NCBI GenBank assembly: GCA_031365665.1
Contig: JANLYO010000077.1
Location: forward strand, 1 to 5,607
Source: JANYCG01 sp031365665
GTDB taxonomy: Bacteria; Pseudomonadota; Gammaproteobacteria; Burkholderiales; Burkholderiaceae_C
Length of the DNA: 5,607 nt
Direction: 5' to 3'
A model generated the notes under the pieces. It was not told where the DNA came from and made no database searches. It saw only the letters and a list, made by a program, of their open reading frames with translations. This document shows, piece after piece, positions 5,441 through 5,607 of this stretch. The position numbers and the translations under genes were made by a program. Each line of letters starts with the position of its first letter. Within the stretch, counting starts at the first letter, position 1.

Positions 5441-5607
5441 ATGCCACGTCGTCGCGAAGTCCCTAAACGTGAAATCCTGCCGGATCCCAAATTTGGCAAT
5501 GTCGAGCTGTCCAAATTCATGAACGTGATCATGGAAGGCGGCAAAAAAGCGGTCGCCGAGCGCATCATTTATGGCGCGCTGGAGCAGATCGAGAAGAAAA
5601 ACCCCGG
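5441..5607 (+). CDS. rpsG: 30S ribosomal protein S7 (N-terminal part)
   Basis: The first 55 codons of S7 are present, beginning PRRREVPKREILPDPKFGN and continuing ELSKFMNVIMEGGKKAVAE to the right edge, where the gene is cut. S7 starts assembly of the 30S head by binding the 3' domain of 16S rRNA and, in enteric bacteria, represses translation of its own operon. The start is secure: GAGGTG lies 5 bases before the ATG, in contrast to the poorly placed site in front of rpsL. Confidence 0.98.
   Translation, partial: MPRRREVPKREILPDPKFGNVELSKFMNVIMEGGKKAVAERIIYGALEQIEKKNP

Overview
The window looks like a chromosomal piece of a betaproteobacterium of the order Burkholderiales, most likely Comamonadaceae (Rhodoferax/Polaromonas-like). 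The signs are the S12 and S7 protein sequences, the GC-rich coding DNA, a DUF3034 protein, a DUF2946 protein of the type common in that family, and two degenerate copies of what looks like a family-typical interspersed repeat. The assignment is by recognition, not by search.

Layout, left to right. (1) 1-488, minus: 5' part of a DUF3034 secreted or outer-membrane protein, running off the left edge. (2) 489-826: gene-free stretch, GC-rich at first and then an AT-rich island (26 G+C in the 140 bases 661-800). (3) 827-1795, minus: an exported metallo-beta-lactamase-fold hydrolase closely resembling methyl parathion hydrolase. (4) 1890-3490, plus: three exported proteins in a row, DUF2946, a YcnI-like DUF1775 protein and a PCuAC copper chaperone, read here as a periplasmic copper-handling cassette. 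(5) 3491-3701: AT-rich convergent spacer with inverted repeats. (6) 3702-4592, minus: a minimal ATP-dependent DNA ligase of the LigE type with a twin-arginine-like export signal. (7) 4593-4894: divergent spacer with a strong promoter and a long leader. (8) 4895-5607, plus: start of the str operon, rpsL complete and rpsG cut by the right edge, separated by a 168-base spacer that can form two abutting hairpins just before rpsG.

Functionally, the window joins a housekeeping ribosomal operon to a block of envelope genes: all five genes left of rpsL carry N-terminal export signals. The copper cassette would take up or deliver periplasmic Cu, ultimately to cytochrome oxidase. The hydrolase and ligase are probably independent units.

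Most worth a second look: the YcnI-like gene, whose signal peptide and non-ATG start seem to be built from an interspersed repeat; the two-hairpin element before rpsG (possible S7 operator); and the Tat-like signal on an ATP-dependent ligase. I see no convincing wholly new system, CRISPR array, IS element, tRNA or intrinsic terminator.
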